Source: Rugalucina vietnamica
Lineage: Eukaryota > Mollusca > Bivalvia > Lucinida > Lucinidae
Length of the DNA: 64,000 bases
Direction of reading: 5' to 3'
NCBI GenBank assembly: GCA_964017185.1
Contig: OZ024869.1
Location: forward strand, 65,701,431-65,765,430
In this document: piece by piece, positions 25,301 to 34,049 of the stretch
Layout: each line of letters begins with the position of its first letter
Numbering within the stretch: the first letter of the stretch is position 1
Made by a program: the position numbers and the translations under genes
The notes under the pieces: model-generated
What the model saw: the letters and a program-made list of their open reading frames with translations, nothing else
What the model was told of the DNA's origin: nothing
The model's database searches: none

Positions 25301-27580
25301 TAAAGGATCTTTTCTAACAGACTGCTTTGATTCTCTCTCTCTTCTTCGAAACACAGGATCTTTTCTTGCCGATTGTTTGGATATCTTCTGATACATGGTT
25401 TCTCTAGACTTAAATAAAGGATCTTTTCTAACAGACTGCTTTGATTCTCTCTCTCTTCTTCGAAACACATGGTCTTTTCTTGCAGATTGTTTTGATTCCC
25501 TTTGATATATTATTTCATTTGCTTTAAAGGCTGAATTTTGTCTACATTTTTGTTTGTAACTTTTATAATACTCAGTGCGACACTTCTTTTTTTTGTTTGA
25601 GTCTTCAACTGTTGTTTTTGATGCATTGTTAGACATGTTTTTTATGTTTCGTTTTGCTTTGTAAGCTTGTCTCATTTTTTGATCATGGAAGTAAGCTTCC
25701 ATATTAGAATCCATTTGATCTTTAAAGCTCTCTGTATTTTCAAATTTCTTAACAATTATGGGCAAGAAGTCAAACTGTAAACTGGTATCTAGATTCAAAC
25801 TGTCATAGAATGCATACATGTATGTAACTAGGTCATTAATACTTGAGAAAGTTATCAAACAGGATGACCCATCACTTGATGAAAGTCCATTTTGTCCGTG
25901 AGAGTGGGAATCAAAAAACACATACATGCCATTCTTTCTAAATACAGCAGAGCATATTGCGCCAATAGTTAAAAGACCTGCTGATACAGACAAGAATGCT
26001 GATTGCAAAGTATCATGAAGGGTTGGCAAGCCAAGATTTTGATTATCAATAAGAGGACCACTTAGAATAGGCATTTTTTCACAAGTGAATTTTCCCATCT
26101 TTACTTCAAAATAATCTGGGATTTCCTCTAAACTCAACAGCTGATGAATAAATTTTCCACTTGATTTTAATCTTCTGATAACAGTTTGATACAGAGCATC
26201 ACCTTCACAAAGGACTTCATCTAATATCAAACTATTGTCTACATCATGACAAAGAGAGTATGACAACATACATAATGCATTACATGTGCACTGATATCCT
26301 CTTGATTGCTCAGAAAATCTGACATCATTTTGATGAAATCTTCCGAAGACCAAATCACTGGCATTCCACAACTGTTCTGATGATCTTACTGCCTGATAAC
26401 ATACCACATCATTGTCCAAGAATGGTTCTGATGAATCACTGTTAAAATGATGCTCAGCTGTAACATTATTATGCAGTGTATGCTGTTGGAGCATTGCATT
26501 TTTTGGACAAGCAGCTATATCCTCTGTGTCAAACATGTTTTCAACGACTCTTGGATGGTAATCAGCATCCACACCAGGAAAAGTATTCAGAAAGACTGTA
26601 TCAAAATCTGTCTGTACATTTGAGCTAACATTTTCTACAAGCTTGGTGATATCAATAACTAATTGCTTAAACTGATTGATATTAACTTTTTCACTCTCAA
26701 GAGAATTTGCAAATAAGGATTTATCTTCAGCTTCCAGCTTAGTACTACTCAAAGTATCAGACACAGGCTGAGATTCGGTATCAGTTAAAGATTCGATCAA
26801 AGTATCAGGTGTCTGTTCAACTTCAATCACTTTATGAAGCTTATGATCATTTACATTATTTTTCAGTGGTTTAATCAAATTCTCTAGCAAAGTCTCAGTA
26901 AATGTTTCAATCACTATATCAGTATTAGGCTCATTCAAAGGCTCAGGTAAAACATCAGGCAATTTCACAGAAATTTTCGGCGGCTCAATCAAATTCTCTG
27001 GCAAAGTTTCAGGCAATGTATCAATCACAATATCAGCATCAGGCTCAATAAAATTCTCAGGTAAAGTCTCAAGAGTTTTCAAAGTTTTCAAATTCTCTGG
27101 CAATATCTCAGACACAGATGGTTTTGTGGGCTGGGATAGACCCCCATCTGATAGATTCAAGACACCCATATCAATAGCATCAGGCTCAATAAAATTCTCA
27201 GGTAAAGTCTCAAGAGTTTTCAAAGTTTTCAAATTCTCTGGCAATATCTCAGACACAGATGGTTTTGTGGGCTGGGATAGACCCCCATCTGATAGATTCA
27301 AGACACCCATATCAATAGACACAGATGGTTTTGTGGGCTGGGATAGACCCCCATCTGATAGATTCAAGACACCCATATCAAAAGACACAGAAGGTTGTGT
27401 GGGCTGGGATGGACCCCCATCTGATAGTTTCTCATCAAAGAGGACACCCATATCAACAGACACAGATGGTTGTGTGGGCTGGGTCGGACCCCCATCTGAT
27501 AAAGTCATGACCCTCCTTTCCTTCTCATCTTCCAAAGTCTGACGTGCCTTGCTCATCTTCCAGTACTTTCTACGAGGCAT
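19367..27580 (-). CDS. Helentron-type Rep/helicase with protease-like and endonuclease domains
   Basis: A single 2,737-codon frame with no stop, about 1.5-2 times the length of a plain Helitron Rep-Hel. Domains in order, with rough residues: acidic/proline repeats (1-230); a cysteine-protease-like domain with GYQCTCNALC near 430 and FDSHSHGQNG near 558, resembling peptidase C76/OTU folds; a basic 38-residue tandem repeat (about 695-945); a CxxC...CxxC segment like DUF6570 (about 990-1110); the HUH Rep nuclease (GSPHIHMLVW near 1507, SYIVGYISK tyrosines about 130 residues later); and a PIF1/RecD helicase with Walker A GGAGVGKS near 2056, DEISMV, GDLYQL and YVAFSRV. The last 210 residues are an exonuclease-endonuclease-phosphatase domain (NARSL, ETRL, GDFN, SDHKF). 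Rep plus helicase plus this endonuclease is diagnostic of Helentrons, which transpose as rolling-circle elements by single-strand nicking and replicative unwinding in the nucleus. The intact frame suggests a young copy. The transposon termini were not located. Confidence 0.96.
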   Translation of the reverse strand: MPRRKYWKMSKARQTLEDEKERRVMTLSDGGPTQPTQPSVSVDMGVLFDEKLSDGGPSQPTQPSVSFDMGVLNLSDGGLSQPTKPSVSIDMGVLNLSDGGLSQPTKPSVSEILPENLKTLKTLETLPENFIEPDAIDMGVLNLSDGGLSQPTKPSVSEILPENLKTLKTLETLPENFIEPDADIVIDTLPETLPENLIEPPKISVKLPDVLPEPLNEPNTDIVIETFTETLLENLIKPLKNNVNDHKLHKVIEVEQTPDTLIESLTDTESQPVSDTLSSTKLEAEDKSLFANSLESEKVNINQFKQLVIDITKLVENVSSNVQTDFDTVFLNTFPGVDADYHPRVVENMFDTEDIAACPKNAMLQQHTLHNNVTAEHHFNSDSSEPFLDNDVVCYQAVRSSEQLWNASDLVFGRFHQNDVRFSEQSRGYQCTCNALCMLSYSLCHDVDNSLILDEVLCEGDALYQTVIRRLKSSGKFIHQLLSLEEIPDYFEVKMGKFTCEKMPILSGPLIDNQNLGLPTLHDTLQSAFLSVSAGLLTIGAICSAVFRKNGMYVFFDSHSHGQNGLSSSDGSSCLITFSSINDLVTYMYAFYDSLNLDTSLQFDFLPIIVKKFENTESFKDQMDSNMEAYFHDQKMRQAYKAKRNIKNMSNNASKTTVEDSNKKKKCRTEYYKSYKQKCRQNSAFKANEIIYQRESKQSARKDHVFRRRERESKQSVRKDPLFKSRETMYQKISKQSARKDPVFRRRERESKQSVRKDPLFKSRETMYQKISKQSARKDPVFQRRERESKQSVRKDTLFKSRETMYQKISKQSARKDPVFQRRERESKQSVRKDPLFKSRETMHQKISKQSARKDPLFKSRETMYQKISKQSARKDPVFQRRERESKQSARKDPVFQRRERESKQFARENQAFREQEKQYQNASKKKARENPYVRECERIKKQHVRHEKRKMDDHSGMRIPSKKHKHDTDTLSSSHKKNFKTIEESIKQFHSDISIGPLYVCSCCHQTWFRKSVSMLKNTHIPEESKRLYCTDFKSVSNEEWICHTCLSALRDSKIPKLSVANGMKWPDKPLELNLHQLEERLIALRIPFMQIRELPRGGQYSLKGNVINVPVDIQPTINSLPRPMDENFTVAIQLKKKLSYKKVDFKESVRPLRVLSALHWLMSNSELYKRSGIVLNDSWFQEVTESAEDTVREFLEVSNEGSRDRNDTENEKQEQDMSSEDVPEVSNGYDSDHYSEIDANDHVGNIDTLVDEADIDNKYDKVFTFAPGEGQHPLSLYQDKDAEYLCFPTIFCGQKPPSNDERLVPVHYSDIVKWELRSADRRAAQSVPNIFFKHKKLQMKQISDKVNLAVRRCKRRGQRITAAEARDSNYLDKLVNLDEGYYIFRQLRNSPAYLEMRKKDIFAMIRQLSLPTWFMSLSAADTRWTDLLRMLAKLNDGIEYSENEIEKLTWQEKTKLVQKDPVTCSRYFDHRVQEFLNTILKSSCQPIGNVRDYFYRVEFQQRGSPHIHMLVWVENAPTLETNSEEEIVQFVDRYLTCSIENEKTANLINLQSHKHSRTCRKKGKPVCRFGFPLPPLPRTMLLHPLEENVEKYKKKNAELQKAMTECNENEDMSFEEFLEKNAKMDFGDYICCIRSSLKTPKVFLKRKTKEMRINPFNENTLVAWKANLDIQIVLEPYGCASYIVGYISKSQRGMSAQLDAAAKEARRGNLDLKKQVRHIGNVFSNCVEVSAQEAVYLDLQIPLTKCTRDIVFINTSIPEERIFLLKSKAALDELPAESTDVESENLIQRYSKRPRQLGKFCLADYVSKIDIIYPKGNKLPEKVDDINDDDSFVNSSEDEADDCLDDSKSQSSDLLFKAKNGTKYKTREVPRIIRYVKYNKKKDPENYFREQLMLFVPWRNEQKDLLGSFDTYEAHYNSVQISLIPKRNEYEHHAEELELARQMMEAEERDFDQIAPNAEQENREAEEETPGESEKFVCFNPSRVVEQRHYDIGIELQSTCSVPPVETSAILLPEEEYLQLLRSLNLRQREFFNHIVHWIKCKDEPVYAFLTGGAGVGKSVVIRALYQSLYRILNLKEGENPDDKRILLCAYMGFAAFNISGQTICSAFHRKMFQKNTNHLSADELNTFRIKYRHLKVVIIDEISMVGNKTLNFINTRLQQLMGTKEVFGGLSVIAVGDLYQLKPIGDFFISLDLAEGASSLGRNLWKELFTMYELVDIMRQKDDLAFAQLLNRLRLNEMTEEDKQKLQTRVVDRGDYPKDALHLFAENCFVDQHNDTILSQLPGEKIVIPCHDIVVTQNIPAKRCQSLIAGLPKEYGKTGQLMKSLTVVEGMIVVHTANVDVEDGLTNGATGVVKHIDFRWMEGTNRPSIIWILFDDPRVGRATREKNRKFYNSSIHPNWTPVFEIQRTFIHSYKTFQRSQFPVTPASGKTVYKAEGATVDRVVVDLSQGKDKNGKDRKYIMPHMHYVAFSRVKKLDDLYILNMNEDTMAIDDQVNIEMERLRTEACLELCYVPLYKIDPGKTKIAFNNARSLHKHFKDVEFEPNVLAADVMGFAETRLCRRDENVHFGLKRFRLIRLDDTGKKSVSRPYHGLVLYVKEYFQIQKVVKLQCKSFEFIFVGIFSIQRGYIQVVVLYKYPKSLQADFRKDIISHLRPAVDLHAKLVILGDFNIQIDGANTGFVDFVETLFGCMQKINQCTTDSGSVLDLIFSNSEGFCDVIEAYWSDHKFIYCAINK
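24870..25490 (-). repeat. 114-bp in-frame tandem repeat array in the Helentron gene
   Basis: About five to six head-to-tail units of 114 bp encode a 38-residue module rich in KQSARKDP and KQSVRKDPLFKSRE sequence. Neighbouring units differ by only one to a few bases, so the array expanded or was homogenised recently. A few half-units are missing, consistent with unequal exchange. The encoded segment is strongly basic and probably unstructured or helical, between the protease-like and Rep parts. Confidence 0.9.
27037..27505 (-). repeat. N-terminal coding repeats, including a perfect 141-bp duplication
   Basis: Bases 27,037-27,177 and 27,178-27,318 read as near-perfect tandem copies of a 141-bp unit (47 codons). 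Further upstream in the gene a shorter unit encoding LSDGGxxQPTxPSVSxDMGVL occurs about five times in total. Repeat number is therefore likely to vary between copies or individuals. Confidence 0.9.
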
Positions 27581-28476
27581 TGTCTATCTGTTGTCCAGGA
27601 ATCAATTTTATACACAAATATATTGTCACTACACAGTAGCTACACTAAACACTATGGCAATAATGAACTCAGTGTCACAAGGCACAATAAATACACTAAT
27701 CCACTGTCACAAAGCACTTGAATCTATTGTTTATATTTTAAGTGTATGTATAATATAAATATATATCCACAAGAATAATTTATGTCCAAGTAGTATGTGT
27801 ATCTTTCTGATAAATCCAACCTAAAAAAGAAAAGGTAATGTAAATTCTGATTTGTCATGAAAAATTATCAGTGAAAGTTCAAAAAAGCAAAATCTTGATA
27901 CGCGTTAAACGAAAGTAATATTTAAATCCACCTTGATCAACAAGGCTGATCAACAAGGCGGTACTCCCAAGGAAGAGGCCCTCCATAAATTCTGGTGATT
28001 CTCTCATTTCATAATAATGATATAAATTTTGCATTGCATGCTATACTCTTATACAAGTAGAATATTTATTAAACAAAACACTCTGCCTGCTATCAAATGC
28101 TTGTCCATCATAATTCATTGATCATCAAAGCTCAGAACATTGATCAAATCTGTCTTATTATTTTTCTTGGACTTGCCCTATATGCATTTTGCCGGTGCAA
28201 ACAAAAGCTTAACACACAGACAGATAGACATACTTTCCAAAGCCAATATGCATCCAATCATAGAAACAATCATTCAAGAGAAATTCACCAGACATAACTT
28301 ACCCGGTACAGGTTGACGCCTACATAAAAAAAAAAACTTTTAAAAATTTCACTCCTTTAATGATTATAATCATGATTTTTTCCGATTAGAATTTGAAAAA
28401 AAAACTAGTTTAAAAACAGTTATAAATTCCAGTATTTCTGACGTTCATTCAAATTGGGGTACGACTGTTAAGAGAT
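27581..28476. other. 5' flank of the Helentron gene
   Basis: AT-rich sequence upstream of the Helentron start codon. It should contain the promoter and the transposon 5' end, but I see no diagnostic terminus. A small palindrome CCTTGATCAACAAGG lies near 27.95 kb. Confidence 0.4.
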
Positions 28477-28555
28477 TCATAGTGCATTGTTGTCTGTCCA
28501 TTTGACTAAAATAGCATCTTTTACATCTAAGCTAGGAATACCAACATCTGTGAAC
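28477..28555 (-). CDS. Possible terminal exon of an unknown gene
   Basis: On the minus strand a good acceptor (TTTTTCTTTCAG) is followed by one base completing a split codon, then 25 codons ending in TGA. The encoded end contains GIPSLDVKDAIL and VKWTDNNAL. Composition looks coding rather than random, and it would be the 3' exon of a gene whose other exons lie at higher coordinates. None was identified, because 28.9-31.2 kb is repeat. With only 26 codons a chance frame cannot be excluded. No clear poly(A) signal follows. Confidence 0.3.
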
Positions 28556-28866
28556 CTGAAAGAAAAATTATACACATTAAAAATGTTGCAATTTCATGGA
28601 TAAGTTTGACTCAACAGTTCAAAAATTCTATTAAACGCCCACGCTCCAATAAACGCCCATACCCCTATTTGGATGCCAAAACTGGCCATTTTATCCGTGA
28701 GTATTGGAATTCCAGGAACCTCTAATTAACACCCACTTTAAAAATGTTTGAAAAAATCTTCTGTTTAAGCGGTAAATTTCTAATTTTGCTGCTTCATCAC
28801 ATAAAACACTAATCTATTTTTCTCATGTAGTCCAAATAAATGGTAGTACATGTGATACCTGAACAA
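28556..28866. other. Intergenic/repeat DNA with AACGCCCA motifs
   Basis: Contains TTAAACGCCCACGCTCC and AATAAACGCCCATACCCC, a closely spaced direct repeat of AAACGCCCA, and a later AACACCCAC. This may be an unassigned interspersed repeat. No gene seen beyond the possible exon at its left edge. Confidence 0.35.
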
Positions 28867-31230
28867 CTAATTGGAGCAAAAGTCCTGCCTGGGGCAGATT
28901 GAGAGCCACCAATAATTTCAATTCCTGTATATGAATTCTTGAATGTTGCCCTACAGTGTAGCCTCCAATAAATTCTGTATGTAATTTGATCAAGAAGATT
29001 TTTGAATTTTTTGCACTAAAACATATATGTTGCCATGGCAACCAGAGTCCCAGTTCGATCTGACCAAAAGCAATATGCAACCTTTCCTACTGCCCAATGA
29101 CGCTGTGTTGATCCACCTACTGGCTTTGGAGATATTGAATTTTGAAGTGTTTTCTATAGTAAGTCTATGGAGACTATTGACCCCCGGGGCGTGGCCAAAT
29201 TTGACTCCAGGGGCATGATTGGCACAATTTATAATAAGGACTAACAAACATTGCTACATACAAAATATAGAAGCTTTGGGCCTTGTGGTTTCAGAGAAGA
29301 AGGTTTTTTTAGATTTGTCCCATTGTAAGTCTATGGAGACTATCGACCACCGGGGCCTGGCCAAATTTGACCCCAGGGGCATGGCTGGCATAATCTATGT
29401 AGGTAGAGGACCATTAGCTATTGCCATATACCAAATATCATAGCTGTAGGCCCTGTGGTTTCAGAGAAGAAGATTTTTGATTTCTTTCCATCAAAACATA
29501 TATGTTGCCATGGAAACCAGAGTTCCAGTCCGATCTGCCGAAAAACAATATGTAACACTTTCTATTGCACAGTGACGCTGTGTGTGTTCTTTGATCAAGA
29601 TCCGCCAACTGGCTTTGGAGGCAATGATGTTTGAATATTTTCCCATAGTAAGTCTATGGAGACTATCAACCCCCGGGGCATGGCCAAATTAGACCCCAGG
29701 GCCATGATTGGCACAATTTATAATGGGGACTACTAAACATTGCTACATACAAAATATTGTAGCTCTGGGCCTTGTGGTTTCAGAGAAGAAGATTTTTTTA
29801 GTTTTTCCTATTGTAAGTCTATGGAAACTATCCACCCCCGGGGCGTGGCCAAATTTGACCCCAGGGGCATGGCTGGCACAATTTATGTAGAGGACCATTA
29901 GCCATTGCCACATACCAAATATCAAAGCTGTGGGCCCTGTGGTTTCAGAGAAGAAGATTTTTTATTTTTTTTCCCATAGTAAGTCTATGGAGACTATCGA
30001 CCCCCCGGGGCGTGGCCAAATTTGACACCAGGGGCACGAATGGCACAATTTATGTAGAGGACCATTAGCCATTGCTACATACCAAATATCAAAGCTGTGG
30101 GCCTAGTGGTTTCAGAGAAGAAGATTTTTTTAGTTTTTACCATTGTAAGTCTATGGGACCTATCTGTTGCCATGGAAACCACAATTTTGATACAATCTGC
30201 TCCAAAACCTAATGCCATCAATCCCCCACCCCAATTATGGTTCACATTAAATTTGATGAAGATCGGCCTACTAGCTTCAGAAATATTCTTCTTTGAAATT
30301 GTGGACGGATTTTTGATTTCTTTCCATCAAAACATATATGTTGCCATGGAAACCAGAGTTCCAGTCCGATCTGCCGAAAAACAATATGTAACACTTTCTA
30401 TTGCACAGTGACGCTGTGTGTGTTATTTGATCAAGATCCGCCAACTGGCTTTGGAGGCAATGATGTTTGAATATTTTCCCATAGTAAGTCTATGGAGACT
30501 ATCAACCCCCGGGGCATGGCCAAATTAGACCCCAGGGCCATGATTGGCACAATTTGTAATGGGGACTACTAAACATTGCTACATACAAAATATTGTAGCT
30601 CTGGGCCTTGTGGTTTCAGAGAAGAAGATTTTTTTAGTTTTTCCTATTGTAAGTCTATGGAAACTATCCACCCCCGGGGCGTGGCCAAATTTGACCCCAG
30701 GGGCATGGCTGGCACAATTTATGTAGAGGACCATTAGCCATTGCCACAAACCAAATATCAAAGCTGTGGGCCCTGTGGTTTCAGAGAAGAAGATTTTTTA
30801 ATTTTTTTCCCACAGTAAGTCTATGGAGACTATCGACCCCCCGGGGCGTGGCCAAATTTGACCCCAGGGGCACGAATGGCACAATTTATGTAGAGGACCA
30901 TTAGCCATTGCTACATACCAAATATCAAAGCTGTGGGCCTAGTGGTTTCAGAGAAGAAGATTTTTTTAGTTTTTCCCATTGTAAGTCTATGGGACCTATC
31001 TGTTGCCATGGAAACCACAATTTTGATACAATCTGCTCCAAAACCTAATGCCATCAATCCCCCAACCCAATTATGGTTCACATTAAATTTGATGAAGATC
31101 GGCCTACTAGCTTCAGAAATATTCTTCTTTGAAATTGTGGACGGACGACGGACGACGGACGACGACGGACGACGGATGCCTGCCTATCCTATAAGCTCAC
31201 CTGTGAGCCTTCGGCTCAGGTGAGCTAAAA
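28867..31230 (+). mobile_element. Hairpin-ended repeat family, copy D
   Basis: The best preserved 3' end of the family: (GGACGAC)n, then CCTATAAGCTCACC, then the hairpin AGCTCACCTGTGAGCC-TTC-GGCTCAGGTGAGCT, then AAAAA. The body is built from repeated sub-blocks of about 165-200 bp, each with TAAGTCTATGGAGACTATC, CCCCGGGGCGTGGCCAAATT, CCCAGGGGCATG and GTGGTTTCAGAGAAGAAG. It has no coding capacity; the short open frames that recur are by-products of the repeats. Confidence 0.8.
29472..31143 (+). repeat. 836-bp tandem duplication inside copy D
   Basis: Bases 29,472-30,307 and 30,308-31,143 are near-identical direct copies with only a handful of substitutions. The junction joins GTGGACG to GATTTTTGATTTC, while the second copy continues from GTGGACGGA into the ACGG tract. 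The duplication is recent compared with the sub-block repetition. Confidence 0.9.
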
Positions 31231-32039
31231 AGGCATGCCATCTTTCAGCAAACAATAAGCGCACACGAGCCGCCCTAAGTTACCCACTTCGAGAATTGTC
31301 CAGAAAAACATATTTACACTAATTTTTCCCAGAGAAATACATTTTCATGACCCCAAAACAATCCCTAATTTTTCAGATTATATATCCTAGACATGTAGAC
31401 TTTGTGTAATTTTTATTCACATGCTTTATATTTTCCAGGAAATGGGTCCCACGAAAACTAGTTACATTTCCAATTCTAAACCAAGCTATTTAAAATTTTA
31501 AAATAATGACTGAATAACTATATTGAGTCATTCCTAGTATCTGTGACGTTTATTAAATAATTGCACATCATCATTTGATTGACAGATTAAAAAAACAGTA
31601 GATGTCTGTTTAACATACCCCACCCACTCATGTCAATATTGATAAAGTCTTAAGGGCAGCTTTCTCCTCCGTCATTAGTTAGATTTGGCGGAAATTCGAA
31701 ATAAGAAGATATTCCTGTTGTCCTTGTTACTGTATATAAGGTGCTAGAATGTAGTCATTTAGTCGATATGATCGAAATTCAAACTCATCCGTTAAAATCG
31801 TCGTCCTTGTTACTGCCAAGAACCGTGCCGAATCTTGAACTTATTTGCGGTTTTATAGTTGGCATTATTTCCTGCAATAATGAAGAAGATTCAATCAAAC
31901 AAGCGTTAAGAAAATTATTCCCAAAGTACTATGGAGATTTTTCAACACACATCCGACATACTATGGTTGCCCTTGTTGCCAACAAGAATGAAGAAGATCC
32001 AATCAGAAGTGTAGGTGCTAGATTGTTAACAACTTATAA
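31231..32039. other. Intergenic DNA with degenerate repeat
   Basis: An open frame of 146 codons (31,741-32,181) begins here, but its 3' half is hairpin-family sequence and its 5' half contains repeated CTTGTTACTG and AATGAAGAAGATTCAATCA blocks. I therefore do not call it a gene. Confidence 0.45.
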
Positions 32040-32282
32040 CCCTATGGGAGACATCTTTTGCCATGGAAAGCGGAGTTGTGATCCTACCTGCACTGAAACC
32101 TTATGCAGGCAATCCCCCACCACAATGATGCTTTTGATAAAATTTATTGCGACTGGCCTAGTATCTCCGCGATATATTTGAAAGTGTGAACGCACAGACA
32201 GACGCACGAGTTGACGGACGCCCGCTCGAGTTTCATCCTATAAGCTCACCCATGTGAGCCTTCGACTCAGTTGAGCTTAAAT
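32040..32282 (+). mobile_element. Hairpin-ended repeat family, 3' fragment E
   Basis: Starts with TTGCCATGGAAA and TGCAGGCAATCCCCCACC, which match copy D. It ends with CCTATAAGCTCACC, TGTGAGCC and GGTTGAGCTT-like hairpin sequence. The hairpin is more decayed than in D. Confidence 0.7.
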
Positions 32283-32399
32283 CAAAAACGAATCTTAACA
32301 GTCGGCTGAACAACATCTATTATACGATTTTGCTATTATTTCGGCAATGGACTGGCGTGTATGTTGGATGGACTTTGTTAAAACAAATCATGCAATATG

Positions 32400-33130
32400 T
32401 GATCTTGATACATGTACTGTCTTGTTTTCAATCTAAATCTATACCGTTTAAAATTTATGTCTTATTTCCTCTGGGAAACGGACTTATTATGCATCGGATT
32501 TCATGTACAGTACGTCAAGCTCGAAGCCAAGCATGTACTGCATTACGAAAATGTGCCCATGCAATATACTGAGATTTTGTTTTCAGAATCAAAAAAATAA
32601 ATATATATTTGGAAAAAAAAATGATATTTTCAATATTTTTGCTGTGTGTACCGTTAGAACCGCTTCGCCGAGGCGGTTCTACCGAGTACCCGCAATCCAT
32701 GTTTTGGTGCAAAAATAAGAAAAACATGTATACCCCTACAAATCCCAGTTTTTCTATATAAAAGTGGTGTTCAAGGGGGAATACTTTTCATGGACATGTT
32801 TTTCTGTTGTAATGCAGTCGGTTGATATGGGTTGTTCTTGAAAATGACTGTATGAAAGGTGTCAAATAAGCACACATATCGACTGTTATTTTACTACAAA
32901 GATGATTAGCTCATGTAGTTTCGCAAATATGTATAGAGAAGAATCTCAACTTCCTAAGGTCAGATATTGTACGTCTGGTGTGTTTCAGGCTTTGAGAGAA
33001 AAGGTTTTCGTATGAGAAGAGTTTCTATCTGGGTTTGTGTTTGTTCTATTATGTTTAAAGAGCAATTTATTAGAATGGTAATTCGTAATGTTACCTAAGT
33101 ATTTTTGTTCATTTATAACATTCAACTTCT
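32400..33130. repeat. Diverged repeat (paired with 46,540-47,080)
   Basis: Shares CTCGAAGC.AAGCATGT, GTTGATATGGG, CTCA.CT..CTAAGGT and TTACGTTTAA-type blocks, in order, with 46.54-47.08 kb. It contains a perfect 8-bp-stem hairpin (AGAACCGC...GCGGTTCT, near 32.66-32.68 kb) that the other copies lack. Unidentified ancient family. Confidence 0.5.
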
Positions 33131-33825
33131 TTGATGTACTGCATTTATTTCTGTTTCAAGACATGTCACTCCTTTGATATTTTGACCCGACCACATGATT
33201 AAAACCACTACTGACTATCAGTAGGGCACAACCGTTAAATCGATATATTATATCTAGAAGGAGATATGCCTAATTACCATATATTTCGAACGAAATATAC
33301 CCTATTATAATATATCTAAATTGACATATAATATGTCAATCTAAATATCATTATATATTTCGATCGAGATATATTTTTTCCTTCATCTGAACACGTGATC
33401 ATTTTGCGTAATGCGCAGTCTCTCATCGAGTTTCGCATAGCGCGAAGGTTTGAATTTTGTGCAGAAACAAATTTCCAACAAAAAATCCAGCGTCATCGAA
33501 AAGTTCACCAGGGAAGTTATGTACAGTTTGGATTTGAATATACTCGTCGTCCGATTTACATGAGTCAACACTATTTTACTTGCTCAACATAACGACATAA
33601 AGCACTAGAGAAGCTCCAAGAAGTGTTAATTATATCTAAAATGTTTGGACTGGTTAGATTATATGACTTAACGTCCATATCAGCAATTTTACAGTCATAT
33701 TGGGAAGGAGCCAACGCTTTCTGTATGTAAACCAGAAGTCAAGGGAGCTTAAAATTTTGCCCAATGGCTTTTCACGACAAGATAACGTACGATCTCGCCG
33801 GGGACCTCTCTGTACGTAAATAAAT

Positions 33826-33900
33826 AATTCTTCTATTTCTTCTTCTTTTTCTTCTTTTTCTTCTTCTTCTTCTACTTCTTCTTCTTTTTCTTCTTCTTTC
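33826..33900. repeat. (TTC)n-rich low-complexity tract
   Basis: Imperfect TTCTTCTTT repeats. They give a spurious Glu/Lys-rich open frame on the minus strand. Confidence 0.9.
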
Positions 33901-34049
33901 AAAGAGTGACTCTACCACAATGCCAGGCAACAAGCATTTATCTCGATGAACAGACTGTTCAATGAGAGCGTGACTGCAAATGAAACCAGCGATCTCTCAA
34001 TGTTAACTAAACTAAACGGATAAGGGCGGCAAACCGATGCGACTTTGCC

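Noticed and set aside
24745-25470. 241-codon minus-strand open frame inside the Helentron gene
   Set aside because: An out-of-frame shadow of the 114-bp tandem array. The array length is a multiple of three, so every frame stays open.
27126-27542. 138-codon plus-strand open frame with a repeated GWDRPPSD motif
   Set aside because: Antisense shadow of the N-terminal repeats of the Helentron protein.
31741-32181. 146-codon open frame on the plus strand
   Set aside because: Its 3' half is hairpin-family repeat E and its 5' half has short internal duplications. No conserved motif is visible.
33654-33902. Glu/Lys-rich 82-codon minus-strand frame
   Set aside because: Encoded by the (TTC)n tract.
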